From Flavobacterium inviolabile (GTDB lineage Bacteria > Bacteroidota > Bacteroidia > Flavobacteriales > Flavobacteriaceae), in contig NZ_CP058278.1 in the NCBI RefSeq assembly GCF_013389455.1, positions 310,001 to 374,000 on the forward strand: a stretch of 64,000 nucleotides of DNA, in the 5' to 3' direction. This document shows positions 24,410 through 34,161 of the stretch, piece by piece. A program made the position numbers and the translations under genes. The notes under the pieces were generated by a model, which was not told the origin of the DNA, ran no database searches, and saw only the letters and a program-made list of their open reading frames with translations. Within the stretch, counting starts at the first letter, position 1; each line of letters starts with the position of its first letter.

Positions 24410-27250
24410 TTAATTTTCTTTTTGGGTATCTTTTACCTCTTTCGCATCATTGCTGTTCGGTGCTTTCGGTTCGCCCGGCGTAACTGGTGTATTGGGCACA
24501 TTGCCTTTATATTCCGTTTCCTGTACGTCTTCTCCGGTTTTGCTAAACACTTTCACTTTTGGATTGTCTCTATTACCGGTAATCACTACCGGAATACCGA
24601 TTAATCCGAATGGCGGCAGTCCCAGACGCATTTTCAGATTCATCTGTCCGGCAAAGTTGGTTTCCCCTTTAAATTTCAATCGGAATAAGGCTACTTTGAT
24701 TAATGTTTCATCAATCGTAATAACGTTATTTTTAATTTTTGAGTTGATTTCCACTTCGCTCAGATCCGGATTATCGATACCGTCAGAACCTGTTTTCTTA
24801 CTGATAGCCGAAAACAGTTTCAGTCCGCTGATCTTCACTTTCCGGACAGACAGTGTTCCCTGTCCTTTTAACGAAGGCATTATCGGCTGCATGCTGTTAT
24901 CCAGCACACCCCGTAACCGGTAATCCACTCCGATAATTCCTTCTGCTTTTTCGGCAGAGGTAGCCAGATCACGGAATAATTTCACTTCCTTATAAGCACG
25001 CTGTACATCGAAGTCTTTGGCGCGGTAATGCAAATTAAAATCGGCTTTATCGGCTGTTACCGCATTATAAACCCCGTCAATAGCCATCCGGCTGCCAATG
25101 ATTCCAAAACCGGCATTGCGCAATATCAGCTTTCCTTTCCGAACGATGGCTTTCCCGGTCATATTGTCCAGTAACAAGCCGTCATAATCCACTTTCTTAG
25201 CATTTGCAGTAACCGAAACATCCAGGTTGGACGGCACCATAACAACACCGGTAGCTTGTTTTGGCGGTGCCTGTTTCGCGCTCACTTTCGAATTATTGCT
25301 TTTATTGCCTTCCGGATTATAAGCCATAAATTCATTAATATTTAACAAACCGGAGTTAACCGTAAAATTTCCTTTCAGTACACTCTTATTATTGAGTACA
25401 AAATTGATAACGTTCTGCAACTGTCCGTTCAGCGCAAAATCCGACTGTCCGTAACTTGCCAGGAATGTATTGAAAAACATCTTATCGCGGTCAAATTTGA
25501 ACTGTCCTTCTTTGATCAGGAACGGTTTCGGGAAAAACTGTGATTTCGCATTGATATCCCGCAGCAATAACGTCCCTTTGTTGTTCATTTTACCATATTG
25601 CCCGGAAGTTGCATAGCTCTGTTTCCCCTGTAAAAACAAATCGGCTTTGATATATCCTTTAACATCCAGTCCTTCCTGCTTAAAGACCTTGTATACTTTT
25701 GCCACATCAATTTCGCCTTTGGCTTTTACTTTATACGCCAGGTCTTCAAAATTGTATAAATCGGCAGCCACATATATCGGGTTTCCTTCAAAATGGAACG
25801 ATGCCGGCGTTACTTTAACCATCAGGTCTTTATAGCTTCCGGTCGTATTTTTTATTCTTGCATTGATCCGGATCGAATCAATCGGATTCGGGTAATATGG
25901 TGTTTTCAGCCTTCCGCTTTGAACAGCTATAAAACCATCGGTAACCGGGAACAGCTTTTTAGCGGCATCATAATCGCCTTTGGCTTTTATGCTGGAAGTA
26001 AGCAATCCTTTTAATTCTACTTTTTCCAGACCCAACGCACGATTCAGTTTCTCCAAATCCAGTTTGGCCTTTATATCCGTATCCAAAGCGATGCTCTTAG
26101 TTCCTTTCGAATACAGTTTTCCTTTCATAAAATCTTTCCCGACATTAAAATGGATGGAATCCATGTCGATCTCCAACAGGTTCGGATCCAAAGATGGCAA
26201 TCGGGTTTTTAGTTTTAAAAAGATGTTCGATGTTGGAAACGGCGTGTCTTTATAAGCGATAAAACCGTCACGGATATTCACATCCAGACCCAGATCCGGT
26301 TTTTTGTTTTGCGAAGCATTATAAATCCCTTTAAAGGTGAACAGCACATCGGTCTGCCCTTCCACTTTTGTTTTTTCCAGCCAGGTAACATAAGCCGGCG
26401 GCAAAGCGGTAAACAGGTCGTTCAGCTTGCTGTCTTTTGTTTCCACATGGATATCGATATCGTATCCGTCTTTTAAGAAATTCAGTTTCCCGATAAACTG
26501 GACGGGAAGTTTATTAATTTTCAGGTTGTTCTGCTGGAATACAAACGATAAGGAATTGGTGTTGATACGGGTTAACAGATCGGCGTTAACCACTTTGTTT
26601 TTCAGATAGGTTTCCCCGTCAAAAGCCAGATCCAGTGAGCCGATCCGTGCTTTGGTCGTCAGGTCGAATATGGATTTATCCAAATCGCCTTTTCCGATAT
26701 AATTAAAGTCTTTTGCCTCAATGGCTAATTTGGCAGAAAGGTCGGTATATTTTAAGTGAACATTCTTTATCTCGATTCTGTCCAGGCGGATGGAAGCAGA
26801 AGTCGTATCGGAAGTTGTTTTCGGTGCATTGGAAATATAAACATTGTAATTCGCCCGTCCTTTTTCGTCAACCATAATATTGGCAAGTCCATCGGACAGA
26901 TAGATCTCATCAATACTAACCTGATTGTCAAAAATAAGACGTTTCAGGTTGATCCCGAAAGCCACCTCTTTGGCCGCAACCAATGTTTCATTTCTGTACG
27001 GTGCCGAGCCTTTTAACGAAAATTCGTCCAGCGAAACCGTAAGCGACGGGAAATGCTTGTAGAAAGACAAATGTGTTTCTTTAAAGTCCAGTTCCCCATC
27101 CAGTTTTTCGTTGGCAGCTTTCTTTACCTGTTCGGCAATGGTGCCCGGAAATAATAACGGAATTAAAAATAAAAGCAGTAATATACTTACAATGGTTATC
27201 CCTGTAATCTTTACTGTCTTGAGGGCTATATTTTTAATGTTGCTTTTCAT
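24410..27250 (-). CDS. AsmA-like inner-membrane-anchored protein
   Basis: The 946-residue protein has an N-terminal membrane helix at about 13-36 (ITGITIVSILLLLFLIPLLF). A long periplasmic body follows with AsmA features: FPSLTVSLDEFSLKG near the start, and near the end AEGIIGVDYRLRGVLDNSMQPIMPSLKGQGTLSVRKVKISGLKLF. It finishes with a hydrophilic Pro/Glu-rich tail. AsmA-like proteins are bridge-type proteins thought to move lipids between membranes or influence outer-membrane assembly. It is monocistronic and divergent from the M3 peptidase gene. Confidence 0.88.
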   Translation of the reverse strand: MKSNIKNIALKTVKITGITIVSILLLLFLIPLLFPGTIAEQVKKAANEKLDGELDFKETHLSFYKHFPSLTVSLDEFSLKGSAPYRNETLVAAKEVAFGINLKRLIFDNQVSIDEIYLSDGLANIMVDEKGRANYNVYISNAPKTTSDTTSASIRLDRIEIKNVHLKYTDLSAKLAIEAKDFNYIGKGDLDKSIFDLTTKARIGSLDLAFDGETYLKNKVVNADLLTRINTNSLSFVFQQNNLKINKLPVQFIGKLNFLKDGYDIDIHVETKDSKLNDLFTALPPAYVTWLEKTKVEGQTDVLFTFKGIYNASQNKKPDLGLDVNIRDGFIAYKDTPFPTSNIFLKLKTRLPSLDPNLLEIDMDSIHFNVGKDFMKGKLYSKGTKSIALDTDIKAKLDLEKLNRALGLEKVELKGLLTSSIKAKGDYDAAKKLFPVTDGFIAVQSGRLKTPYYPNPIDSIRINARIKNTTGSYKDLMVKVTPASFHFEGNPIYVAADLYNFEDLAYKVKAKGEIDVAKVYKVFKQEGLDVKGYIKADLFLQGKQSYATSGQYGKMNNKGTLLLRDINAKSQFFPKPFLIKEGQFKFDRDKMFFNTFLASYGQSDFALNGQLQNVINFVLNNKSVLKGNFTVNSGLLNINEFMAYNPEGNKSNNSKVSAKQAPPKQATGVVMVPSNLDVSVTANAKKVDYDGLLLDNMTGKAIVRKGKLILRNAGFGIIGSRMAIDGVYNAVTADKADFNLHYRAKDFDVQRAYKEVKLFRDLATSAEKAEGIIGVDYRLRGVLDNSMQPIMPSLKGQGTLSVRKVKISGLKLFSAISKKTGSDGIDNPDLSEVEINSKIKNNVITIDETLIKVALFRLKFKGETNFAGQMNLKMRLGLPPFGLIGIPVVITGNRDNPKVKVFSKTGEDVQETEYKGNVPNTPVTPGEPKAPNSNDAKEVKDTQKEN

Positions 27251-27394
27251 ACTGCAAAAGTACTATCTAATTTTGAAATTTTAACAGAATATTCCTTATT
27301 GACTTCATAAAAATTCGTTAACAAAATGTTGGAGAATCTGCTCTTATGGCTTTTTCTGTTATTTTTACATGTCAAACTAATCAAAATAATCCTC

Positions 27395-29539
27395 ATGATT
27401 ACAAAAACTGTTCTGATTCTTACTACCGTAGGAATGTCCCTGCTTTCGGGGAATGACGATAGGTCTGAAAAAAACGGAGACCCGACCAATCCGCTTTTGG
27501 CAGCCTACAACACTCCCTATGAAGTTCCTCCGTTTCATTTAATAAAAAACGAACATTTCAAACCGGCATTGCTGGAAGGTATCAAAGTGCATCAAAAAGA
27601 GATCGATGCCATTGCAGACAATCCGGCCAAACCGACTTTCGACAATACCATACTGGCACTTGAAAATGCCGGACAGTTATTAAACAGGGTGGCGACCGTT
27701 TTCGGCAACATGAGTTCTGCCAATACAAACGACCAGTTACAGACCATTGCCCAGGAAATGGCGCCTATTTCTTCCAAACACAACGATAACATTTACCTGA
27801 ACGAAAAATTATTCGCGCGTGTAAAAGCAGTTTGGGATACTCAAAAAACCTTGAAACTCACTCCGGAACAAACCCGTTTACTGGAGAAAAAATACAAAGC
27901 CTTCGTGAGAAGCGGCGCTAATTTATCGGAAACCGATAAAGAAAAACTGCGTAAGATCAACAGTGAGCTGTCCCTATTGTCGTTAAAATTCGGAAACAAC
28001 ATCCTGAAAGAAAACAATGCTTACGAATTGGTTATCGACAAAAAAGCAGACTTGGCCGGATTGCCGGATGAATTAATCGTTGCTGCTGCTGCCAAGGCTA
28101 AAGCGGCCGGAAAAGAAGGCAAATGGGTGTTCACTCTGAGCAATTCCAGCGTAATGCCATTTCTGCAATATGCAGACAATCGCGAACTGCGCAAACAAAT
28201 CTGGACCGCATACCAGAATCGCGGTAACAACAACAATGAGTTTGACAACAAACAGAACGTGATCCAGATGGCAAATCTTCGCGGTGAAAAAGCACGCTTA
28301 TTGGGCTATAAAAACCATGCAGCCTACGTACTGGAAGAAAGTATGGCCAAAACACCTGAAAAAGCGACAGAATTGCTGAACAAGTTATGGAAACCGGCTT
28401 TGGAGAAGTCCAAACAGGAAACGGCAGATATTAAAAAAATGATGGCTGCCGACGGTGTTTCCGGTGAGGTACAGCCGTATGACTGGCGTTACTATACCGA
28501 AAAAATCCGCAAGGAGCGTTACAACCTGGATGAACAGGAAGTAAAACCGTATTTCAGCATAGCCAATGTTCAGAAAGGGATTTTTAAGGTTACGGAAAAC
28601 CTATACGGTTTAAAATTTGAAGAACTGAAAGATGTTCCAAAATACCATGACGATGTTACGGTATGGAAAGTTATGGAAAAGGACGGCACGGAAGTGGGTA
28701 CCTTATATATGGATTTCTATTCCCGTTCTTCTAAAAACGGCGGTGCCTGGATGACTTCATACCGTCCGCAGCGCATGGAAAACGGCAAACGTATTCCTCC
28801 GGTAATTTCCATTGTTTGCAATTATTCCAAACCGGTGGGAGATGCACCTACCTTGTTAACTTTTGACGAAACAACTACTTTTTTCCATGAATTCGGACAT
28901 GCCTTACACGGATTGCTTTCGAATGTGAACTACCAGAGTATGGCAGGAACTGCGGTACCGAGAGATTTTGTAGAATTACCATCGCAGGTAATGGAAAACT
29001 GGGCTGCCGAACCGGAAGTATTAAAAATGTATGCGAAGCATTACCAGACCGGAGCGGTAATCCCGGATGCTTTGATCGAAAAATTACAAAAGTCAGGAAC
29101 TTTTGATCAGGGCTTTGCTACGGTAGAATATTTAGCAGCTTCTTTACTGGACATGGAATACCATACCCAAACCGGGAATATCAGCCAGGATGCCAATACT
29201 TTTGAAGCCAATGCAATGAAAAAAATCGGGTTGACCGGTGCGATCATTCCGCGTTACAGAAGTACCTACTTCAGTCATATTTTCTCCGGCGGATATTCGG
29301 CAGGATATTACAGCTATATCTGGTCCGGTGTGTTGGACACGGATGCTTTTGAAGCGTTTAAAAGCACGACATTATTCAACCAGGAAAAAGCAAAAGCGTT
29401 CCGTAAATATGTCCTTGAAAAAGGCGGAACGGAAGATCCGATGATTTTGTATAAAAAATTCAGAGGTGAAGAGCCTAATATTACTCCTTTATTAAACAAA
29501 AGAGGTCTTAATAATGGCGCGAAGTTATTAAAGAACTAA
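27395..29539 (+). CDS. dcp: M3-family zinc metallopeptidase (peptidyl-dipeptidase Dcp-like)
   Basis: The protein is a full-length thimet-oligopeptidase-family enzyme with the zinc motif HEFGH near residue 497 (TTFFHEFGHALHGLLS) and downstream MENWAAEPEVL. Dcp removes C-terminal dipeptides. I prefer the ATG at 27395 (MITKTVLILTTVGMSLLSG), which gives a signal-like N-terminus; an in-frame ATG at 27326 would add 23 unusual hydrophobic residues. The protein may therefore be periplasmic, as in some Bacteroidota. A strong terminator follows. Length (about 714 aa) matches the family. Confidence 0.9.
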   Translation: MITKTVLILTTVGMSLLSGNDDRSEKNGDPTNPLLAAYNTPYEVPPFHLIKNEHFKPALLEGIKVHQKEIDAIADNPAKPTFDNTILALENAGQLLNRVATVFGNMSSANTNDQLQTIAQEMAPISSKHNDNIYLNEKLFARVKAVWDTQKTLKLTPEQTRLLEKKYKAFVRSGANLSETDKEKLRKINSELSLLSLKFGNNILKENNAYELVIDKKADLAGLPDELIVAAAAKAKAAGKEGKWVFTLSNSSVMPFLQYADNRELRKQIWTAYQNRGNNNNEFDNKQNVIQMANLRGEKARLLGYKNHAAYVLEESMAKTPEKATELLNKLWKPALEKSKQETADIKKMMAADGVSGEVQPYDWRYYTEKIRKERYNLDEQEVKPYFSIANVQKGIFKVTENLYGLKFEELKDVPKYHDDVTVWKVMEKDGTEVGTLYMDFYSRSSKNGGAWMTSYRPQRMENGKRIPPVISIVCNYSKPVGDAPTLLTFDETTTFFHEFGHALHGLLSNVNYQSMAGTAVPRDFVELPSQVMENWAAEPEVLKMYAKHYQTGAVIPDALIEKLQKSGTFDQGFATVEYLAASLLDMEYHTQTGNISQDANTFEANAMKKIGLTGAIIPRYRSTYFSHIFSGGYSAGYYSYIWSGVLDTDAFEAFKSTTLFNQEKAKAFRKYVLEKGGTEDPMILYKKFRGEEPNITPLLNKRGLNNGAKLLKN

Positions 29540-29551
29540 GAAAGCAGTCAT

Positions 29552-29583
29552 AAAAAAAGCCCCGGATATCCGGGGCTTTTTTT
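29552..29583. terminator. Bidirectional terminator after dcp
   Basis: The palindrome AGCCCCGGATATCCGGGGCT (29558-29577) is preceded by A7 and followed by T6. It separates dcp from the convergent NTF2-like gene. Confidence 0.9.
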
Positions 29584-29588
29584 ATGTT

Positions 29589-29951
29589 TTATCCGTGATA
29601 CACACGGGAAGCGATTATTTTTCCGTTTTTAACGTCGAGTACTTCTGCAACCAGCATATCTTCTTCTCCGTTTACCTGTCGGATGTATTCCATAAAAATC
29701 CTGTCGGTATTGGCCGTAAGCGATGTTACTTTATAGTGCAGACCTGGCAAACGGTCAAAAGCATCCTGCCACCAGGCACGCATTGCTTCTTTTCCTACCA
29801 CCAGACCATTGGTTTCCGGCTGATGGATCTTTAATTTCGGGCTGAAATGTTTTGCGTCGTCGTCATATAAGGATAACAATTTGTCAAGCTGCTTGGTATT
29901 AAAAGCTTCAAACCAGCGAAAAGCAATCGATTGTAATGTTTCAGATGTCAT
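29589..29951 (-). CDS. NTF2-like / SnoaL-like domain protein
   Basis: This 120-residue single-domain protein has the alpha+beta cone pattern of the NTF2 superfamily: AFRWFEAFNTKQLDKLLSLYDDDAKHFSP, GKEAMRAWWQDAFDRLPGLHYKV, and VAEVLDVKNGKIIASRVYHG. Such proteins bind or isomerise small hydrophobic molecules or act as ligand-binding scaffolds; no specific function can be given. It is followed by the RluB-like gene 43 bp away on the same strand, but between them is that gene's terminator. Confidence 0.8.
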   Translation of the reverse strand: MTSETLQSIAFRWFEAFNTKQLDKLLSLYDDDAKHFSPKLKIHQPETNGLVVGKEAMRAWWQDAFDRLPGLHYKVTSLTANTDRIFMEYIRQVNGEEDMLVAEVLDVKNGKIIASRVYHG

Positions 29952-29958
29952 AAAAGGT

Positions 29959-29989
29959 GTAAAAAAATCCCGAAGCGCGCTTCAGGATT
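29959..29989 (-). terminator. Terminator of the pseudouridine synthase gene
   Basis: On the minus strand AAATCC-GAAGCGCGCTTC-GGATTT forms an almost perfect stem with one mismatch pair, followed by T7. Confidence 0.75.
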
Positions 29990-29994
29990 TATCA

Positions 29995-30894
29995 TTATAT
30001 ATTCTTTAAATTGATAATTTCTTGTTCTGTTAAGAAACGCCAGTTTCCTCTTGGCAGGTTCTTTTTCGTTAATCCTGCAAAAACAACACGGTCCACTTTT
30101 AAAACATCATATCCCAAATGTTCGAAGATAGAACGTACTACTTTTACGTTGGATGTTTTCATTTTTAACCCGATTTCACTCTTTGGCTGTTCTTCAATAT
30201 AGGAGATCTCTTCTACAAAAACACGGTGATTTTCTATTGTCAGTCCGCCTGCCACTTTTTCCAGGTCTTCGTATTTCAGGTTTTTATCTAATGAGATCTG
30301 GTATACTTTTGAAGAACGCTGGTTCGGGATCGTGAATTTACGAACCATGTCGGTATCATTGGTAAACAATAACAAACCGGTGGTTGTTTTATCCATACGC
30401 CCTACCGCCTGCAATCTTGCTCTTGTAGCATTACGCACCAAATCCAGTACATTGCTGGTGTTTACATCACCGTCGCCGGCTGTTGTAAATCCTTTTGGTT
30501 TATTCAACAGGATGTATTCTTTTTTCTCAGGAGTGATTACCGTTCCGTCAAAATTCACCACATCATTCAGTTTCACTTTGTATCCCATTTCTGTGATCAC
30601 TTCACCGTTAACTTTTACGTTTCCGGACTGGATATAAATATCCGCATCACGACGGGAGCAAACTCCGGAATTAGAGATGTATTTATTTAAACGTATTTCG
30701 TCCGGATTACCTGGTGTTTTTGGAGCTTTAGGTGCCTTTGGTTTTCTGTCAAAAGAAGGTTTTGGTTTTGAAAAACCACCTTTCTTATCATCTTTCTTAA
30801 AAGAAGAACCTCCCGATGGCTTAGCCTTTTTAGGCCCGAAACTTGGTTTTCCCGATGAAGTACCTCTTTTATTATTTCCTTTTCCGTTATTCAT
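29995..30894 (-). CDS. RsuA/RluB-family rRNA pseudouridine synthase with low-complexity N-terminus
   Basis: After about 60 residues rich in Lys, Gly, Pro and Ser comes an S4 RNA-binding domain (LNKYISNSGVCSRRDADIYIQSGNVKVNG). The synthase domain follows, with catalytic Asp in GRMDKTTTGLLLFTND near residue 166. These enzymes isomerise specific uridines in ribosomal RNA. I chose ATG 30894 rather than the in-frame TTG at 30915, because that TTG is the end of a TATCTTTG promoter box. The basic N-terminal tail is common in Bacteroidota homologues and probably aids RNA binding. Confidence 0.9.
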   Translation of the reverse strand: MNNGKGNNKRGTSSGKPSFGPKKAKPSGGSSFKKDDKKGGFSKPKPSFDRKPKAPKAPKTPGNPDEIRLNKYISNSGVCSRRDADIYIQSGNVKVNGEVITEMGYKVKLNDVVNFDGTVITPEKKEYILLNKPKGFTTAGDGDVNTSNVLDLVRNATRARLQAVGRMDKTTTGLLLFTNDTDMVRKFTIPNQRSSKVYQISLDKNLKYEDLEKVAGGLTIENHRVFVEEISYIEEQPKSEIGLKMKTSNVKVVRSIFEHLGYDVLKVDRVVFAGLTKKNLPRGNWRFLTEQEIINLKNI

Positions 30895-30912
30895 TTCGCT
30901 AAAAAATTTTTG

Positions 30913-30920
30913 CAAAGATA
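30913..30920 (-). promoter_or_regulatory. -7 element for the pseudouridine synthase gene
   Basis: TATCTTTG on the minus strand, 18 bp from the ATG at 30894, matches TAnnTTTG. Its last three bases are the alternative TTG start, which argues against that start. Confidence 0.55.
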
Positions 30921-30973
30921 GTATTTATCTCGTTGTGTACTGAAAAAGTATGTTTTAAAGATGGAAATAGGGT

Positions 30974-31894
30974 TTACAGGCAGGAAAGCAGTTTCTTCCC
31001 ATTGACCAAAACGGTAGGATCAATCAGCACAATACAGAACACTCCTGCCACAATAAGTGATTTTAAAATATTGTGCAGCTGGATGTACTGGCGCTGTGTT
31101 TCCGATTTCCATAACAGCCGGATAAAGTACATCAGAATGATCAGGGCTACATAAAAATAGATGTCCATATAACCCACATCATATTTTTCAACCAGGATAA
31201 AAACCGGTAAAATTGTGGCTATCGTTAATACGGTAATGATCTGTTTGGATATTTTTTCTCCGAAACGAACCGGTATTGTCTGGTAGTTCGAAGCGACATC
31301 GCCTTTGATATTTTCAAGGTCTTTGATCATTTCCCGGATCAGCATCAGTAAAAACAAAAAGCCGGCATGGGCGAAGATCACATGGTAGAAGTTTTTAAAA
31401 TACAGGAGTATTCCAAAAAACGGCAATACGGCCAGTAATGCTGCCGTAAGGTTCCCGATTATCGGATATTTTTTAAGCTTGTGGGAATAAAACCAGATCA
31501 GGAAAATATAGGTTGCAAAGAAAAATGCGGCACGCCAGGAAACAATATAAGCCAAAGCGGTTGCCAGGAAATTAAGTCCGAAATAAACCTTTAGTTTGGT
31601 TTTCTGGCTTACCAGACGGTCCAGCATGGATTTGTTGGGACGGTTGATTAAATCTTTCTGGGCATCATAAAAATTATTGATGATGTAACCGGAAGCAATG
31701 CTTAACGTCGACACGAACACAATGATAAACAGCCGCCAGTCCAATATAATGTCCAGCGCCCGTTCTTCGGGTGCGAGTATAAAAATTGACGATAAATATT
31801 GTGCTAAAACTATTACAGGAATATTATAACCACGTACCACAGAAAACAAACTGAGGATTTTCATTAAAGTCAATTTGGATTTACGGGTAAGCAT
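30974..31894 (-). CDS. UbiA-superfamily prenyltransferase (geranylgeranylglycerol-phosphate geranylgeranyltransferase-like)
   Basis: The 306-residue polytopic protein has two Asp-rich prenyl-diphosphate sites: NNFYDAQKDLIN near 73-84 and DLENIKGD near 198. These are separated by hydrophobic helices, as in UbiA enzymes. Close bacterial relatives are annotated as digeranylgeranylglyceryl-phosphate synthase-like, but the true Flavobacterium substrate is uncertain; menaquinone or other prenyl acceptors are alternatives. It follows the mevalonate kinase gene by 66 bp on the same strand, supporting a role in isoprenoid use. An internal ATG at 31864 is an alternative start. Confidence 0.83.
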   Translation of the reverse strand: MLTRKSKLTLMKILSLFSVVRGYNIPVIVLAQYLSSIFILAPEERALDIILDWRLFIIVFVSTLSIASGYIINNFYDAQKDLINRPNKSMLDRLVSQKTKLKVYFGLNFLATALAYIVSWRAAFFFATYIFLIWFYSHKLKKYPIIGNLTAALLAVLPFFGILLYFKNFYHVIFAHAGFLFLLMLIREMIKDLENIKGDVASNYQTIPVRFGEKISKQIITVLTIATILPVFILVEKYDVGYMDIYFYVALIILMYFIRLLWKSETQRQYIQLHNILKSLIVAGVFCIVLIDPTVLVNGKKLLSCL

Positions 31895-31960
31895 TATAGG
31901 CTAGCAGTTAAAGTTCTCGATATTCGGAACGTCTTCCAAATAACGCAAAAAAGTTACGAA

Positions 31961-32899
31961 TTAGAATTGGTAAACCACTTCTAGTTTATAATCTTTTAAG
32001 GATTCTTTAGCTTTTTCCAGATTTTGTGTAAATCCTAAAATATAACCGCCACCGCCGGAACCACACAGTTTAAGGTAGTAATCGTTGGTATCGATTCCTT
32101 TTTGCCATACCTGGTGGAATTGCTCCGGAATCATCGGTTTAAAGTTATTCAACACCACTTTGGAAAGTTTTTTGGTGTTCGAAAACAAGGATTTCATATC
32201 GCCATGCAGGAAGTTTTCCACACAGGCATCGGTATATTTTACAAATTGTGTTTTCAGCATTTTTCGGAATCCCTGATCTTTCAGGTTTTCCATAAAGATA
32301 TTCACCATCGGGGCAGTTTCGCCTACAATTCCGGAATCAATCAGGAACACAGCACCTTTGCCCTGCGTACTTTGCGACGGAATTCCCGTTGGTTCGATAT
32401 TGTCTTTTGAGTTAATTAAAATCGGCAGGCTCAAATAACTGTTTAAAGGATCCAGACCGGAGCTTTTGCCATGGAAAAACGATTCCATCTGGGCAAAGAT
32501 ATTTTTTAACTGCAATAGTTTCTCACGGGTCAGGTTTTCCAGAACCGTTATCTTATTATGGGCATATTTATCGTAAATCGCCGCTACCAAAGCACCGCTG
32601 CTTCCTACTCCGTATCCCTGCGGGATACTGGAATCAAAGTACATACCGCGTTCCACATCGGCATTTAAAGCCGCTATATTAAAGGTCACCAATTCCGGAT
32701 ATTCTTCCTGCAGATCATCCAGATAAGATGCAAAACGTTTCAGGCTTGCATTGGATTTTTCAGATTCTTCCGTTGGGTTTTCAGCAACTTTTAAAGCTCC
32801 GTTGTAAAAATTATAAGGAATAGATAAGCCTTTAGAGTCTTTAATGATTCCGTATTCTCCGAAGAGTAAAATTTTTGAGTAAAAAAGTGGTCCTTTCAT
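31961..32899 (-). CDS. mvk: Mevalonate kinase (GHMP family)
   Basis: The protein begins YSKILLFGEYGIIKDSKGLSIP, the family's motif 1. It has the ATP loop SIPQGYGVGSSGALVAAIYD near 93-110 and the C-terminal GHMP motif LCGSGGGGYILGF near 281. The enzyme phosphorylates mevalonate in the pathway to isopentenyl diphosphate. At 312 residues it is of usual size. It lies between the diphosphomevalonate decarboxylase and prenyltransferase genes on the same strand, with a 79 bp gap to the former. Confidence 0.9.
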   Translation of the reverse strand: MKGPLFYSKILLFGEYGIIKDSKGLSIPYNFYNGALKVAENPTEESEKSNASLKRFASYLDDLQEEYPELVTFNIAALNADVERGMYFDSSIPQGYGVGSSGALVAAIYDKYAHNKITVLENLTREKLLQLKNIFAQMESFFHGKSSGLDPLNSYLSLPILINSKDNIEPTGIPSQSTQGKGAVFLIDSGIVGETAPMVNIFMENLKDQGFRKMLKTQFVKYTDACVENFLHGDMKSLFSNTKKLSKVVLNNFKPMIPEQFHQVWQKGIDTNDYYLKLCGSGGGGYILGFTQNLEKAKESLKDYKLEVVYQF

Positions 32900-32978
32900 A
32901 GTTCTGTTTCCTGCTTTTAGTAACGCTATACAATGAAATATTAGTATAAAGGTACTGAAAAAGTTTTATTAAAATGGT

Positions 32979-34064
32979 TTATTTTATCCTTTCGGATCCC
33001 GTTCCAATTTCGTCACAAATGTACTGACTGTTTTCACAATAGCCAATTAATTCTTTGGTAATAAATTCCAGCACCTTTTCCTTTACATTCTGAGGGTAAA
33101 GCACGTGTACATTTGCACCGGCGTCTAACGTAAAACAAACCGGAATACCGGTAGCATTCCTGTATTTCCAGATGCTGTTAATAATTTCCAGCGTATTGGG
33201 TTTCATCAGTATATAATACGGCATCGAAGTCATCATCATCGCATGCAGCGTCAATGCTTCGCTTTCCACAATTTTAATAAATTCTGCCACATCGCCGTTT
33301 TCCAGGATGGTTTTCATTAACGACAGATTGGTATGCGCCTGTTCAAAGCGTCTTTCGGCATACGGATGCCCGAACATTAAGTCATGCCCTACCGTACTGG
33401 AAACCTGTTTCTCGCCTTTGTCCACCAAAAGAATCGTGTCCTGGTAATTTTTAAAATGGTCGTGAACTTCCGAAGGAAAAGTCACTCCGTATAAATCGGA
33501 ACTTTCGGAAATATCTTTTTGTTCTCCCCATACCACAACACTTCCCTTTACGCTTCTGCAGGCACTTCCGGAACCCAATCGCGCCAGGAAAGAGGCTTTC
33601 CGGTAAAAATAATCGTCGTTCATTTCCGGATTCAAGGCTTTTTCAAGGCTCATGATGTTCATCGCCAAAGCGGCCATACCCGATGCGGAAGAAGCAATAC
33701 CGGAACTGTGCGGAAATGTATTTAAGGTATCTATTGTGAAATGGAAGTTTTTCAGATACGGACAATACGGTTCGATACGCTCAAAAAATTTCTGGATTTT
33801 CGGTTTAAAAGCTTCTTTTACCGCTCCTTCAAACAGCAAGTCAAAAGAAAAAGCTGTTTTGTCTTCTTTTACTGCAAAAGCCAGTTTGGTTACCGTCTTA
33901 CAATTGTTAAGGGTTAGGCTTATTGAAGGATTGGCCGGAATCTGGTTGTCCTTTTTCCCCCAATATTTCACTAAAGCAATATTACTGGGTGCACTCCACT
34001 CAAAACTTCCACTATCAATTGTTGTCAACGCAGCGTGATAAACAAAATCCTTTTCTAAAAACAT
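32979..34064 (-). CDS. mvaD: Diphosphomevalonate decarboxylase
   Basis: The signatures SAPSNIALVKYWGKKD (about 25-40) and FPHSSGIASSASGMAALA (near 121) identify mevalonate diphosphate decarboxylase, which makes isopentenyl diphosphate. The 361-residue length fits the enzyme plus a short N-terminal extension. It is the promoter-proximal gene of the isoprenoid cluster, with a TATCTTTG -7 box just upstream. With mevalonate kinase downstream, and the GYDIA kinase at the window start as a possible middle step, the pathway looks complete or nearly so. Confidence 0.92.
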   Translation of the reverse strand: MFLEKDFVYHAALTTIDSGSFEWSAPSNIALVKYWGKKDNQIPANPSISLTLNNCKTVTKLAFAVKEDKTAFSFDLLFEGAVKEAFKPKIQKFFERIEPYCPYLKNFHFTIDTLNTFPHSSGIASSASGMAALAMNIMSLEKALNPEMNDDYFYRKASFLARLGSGSACRSVKGSVVVWGEQKDISESSDLYGVTFPSEVHDHFKNYQDTILLVDKGEKQVSSTVGHDLMFGHPYAERRFEQAHTNLSLMKTILENGDVAEFIKIVESEALTLHAMMMTSMPYYILMKPNTLEIINSIWKYRNATGIPVCFTLDAGANVHVLYPQNVKEKVLEFITKELIGYCENSQYICDEIGTGSERIK

Positions 34065-34080
34065 AAATCAAAAATTTAGG

Positions 34081-34088
34081 CAAAGATA
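34081..34088 (-). promoter_or_regulatory. -7 element for mvaD
   Basis: TATCTTTG on the minus strand lies 16 bp from the mvaD start at 34064. No -33 TTG is evident at standard spacing. Confidence 0.55.
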
Positions 34089-34110
34089 CTTTTTTTGAGA
34101 TATTCTTTAA

Positions 34111-34143
34111 TTGGAAAAATTCGACAGAATTAGCTTATTTTTG
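34111..34143 (+). promoter_or_regulatory. Promoter of the TspO gene
   Basis: TTG at 34111 and TATTTTTG at 34136-34143 are 22 bp apart, within the Bacteroidota range. The element ends 18 bp before the ATG at 34162. Confidence 0.6.
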
Positions 34144-34161
34144 AAGCTCAAAATCTGCATC

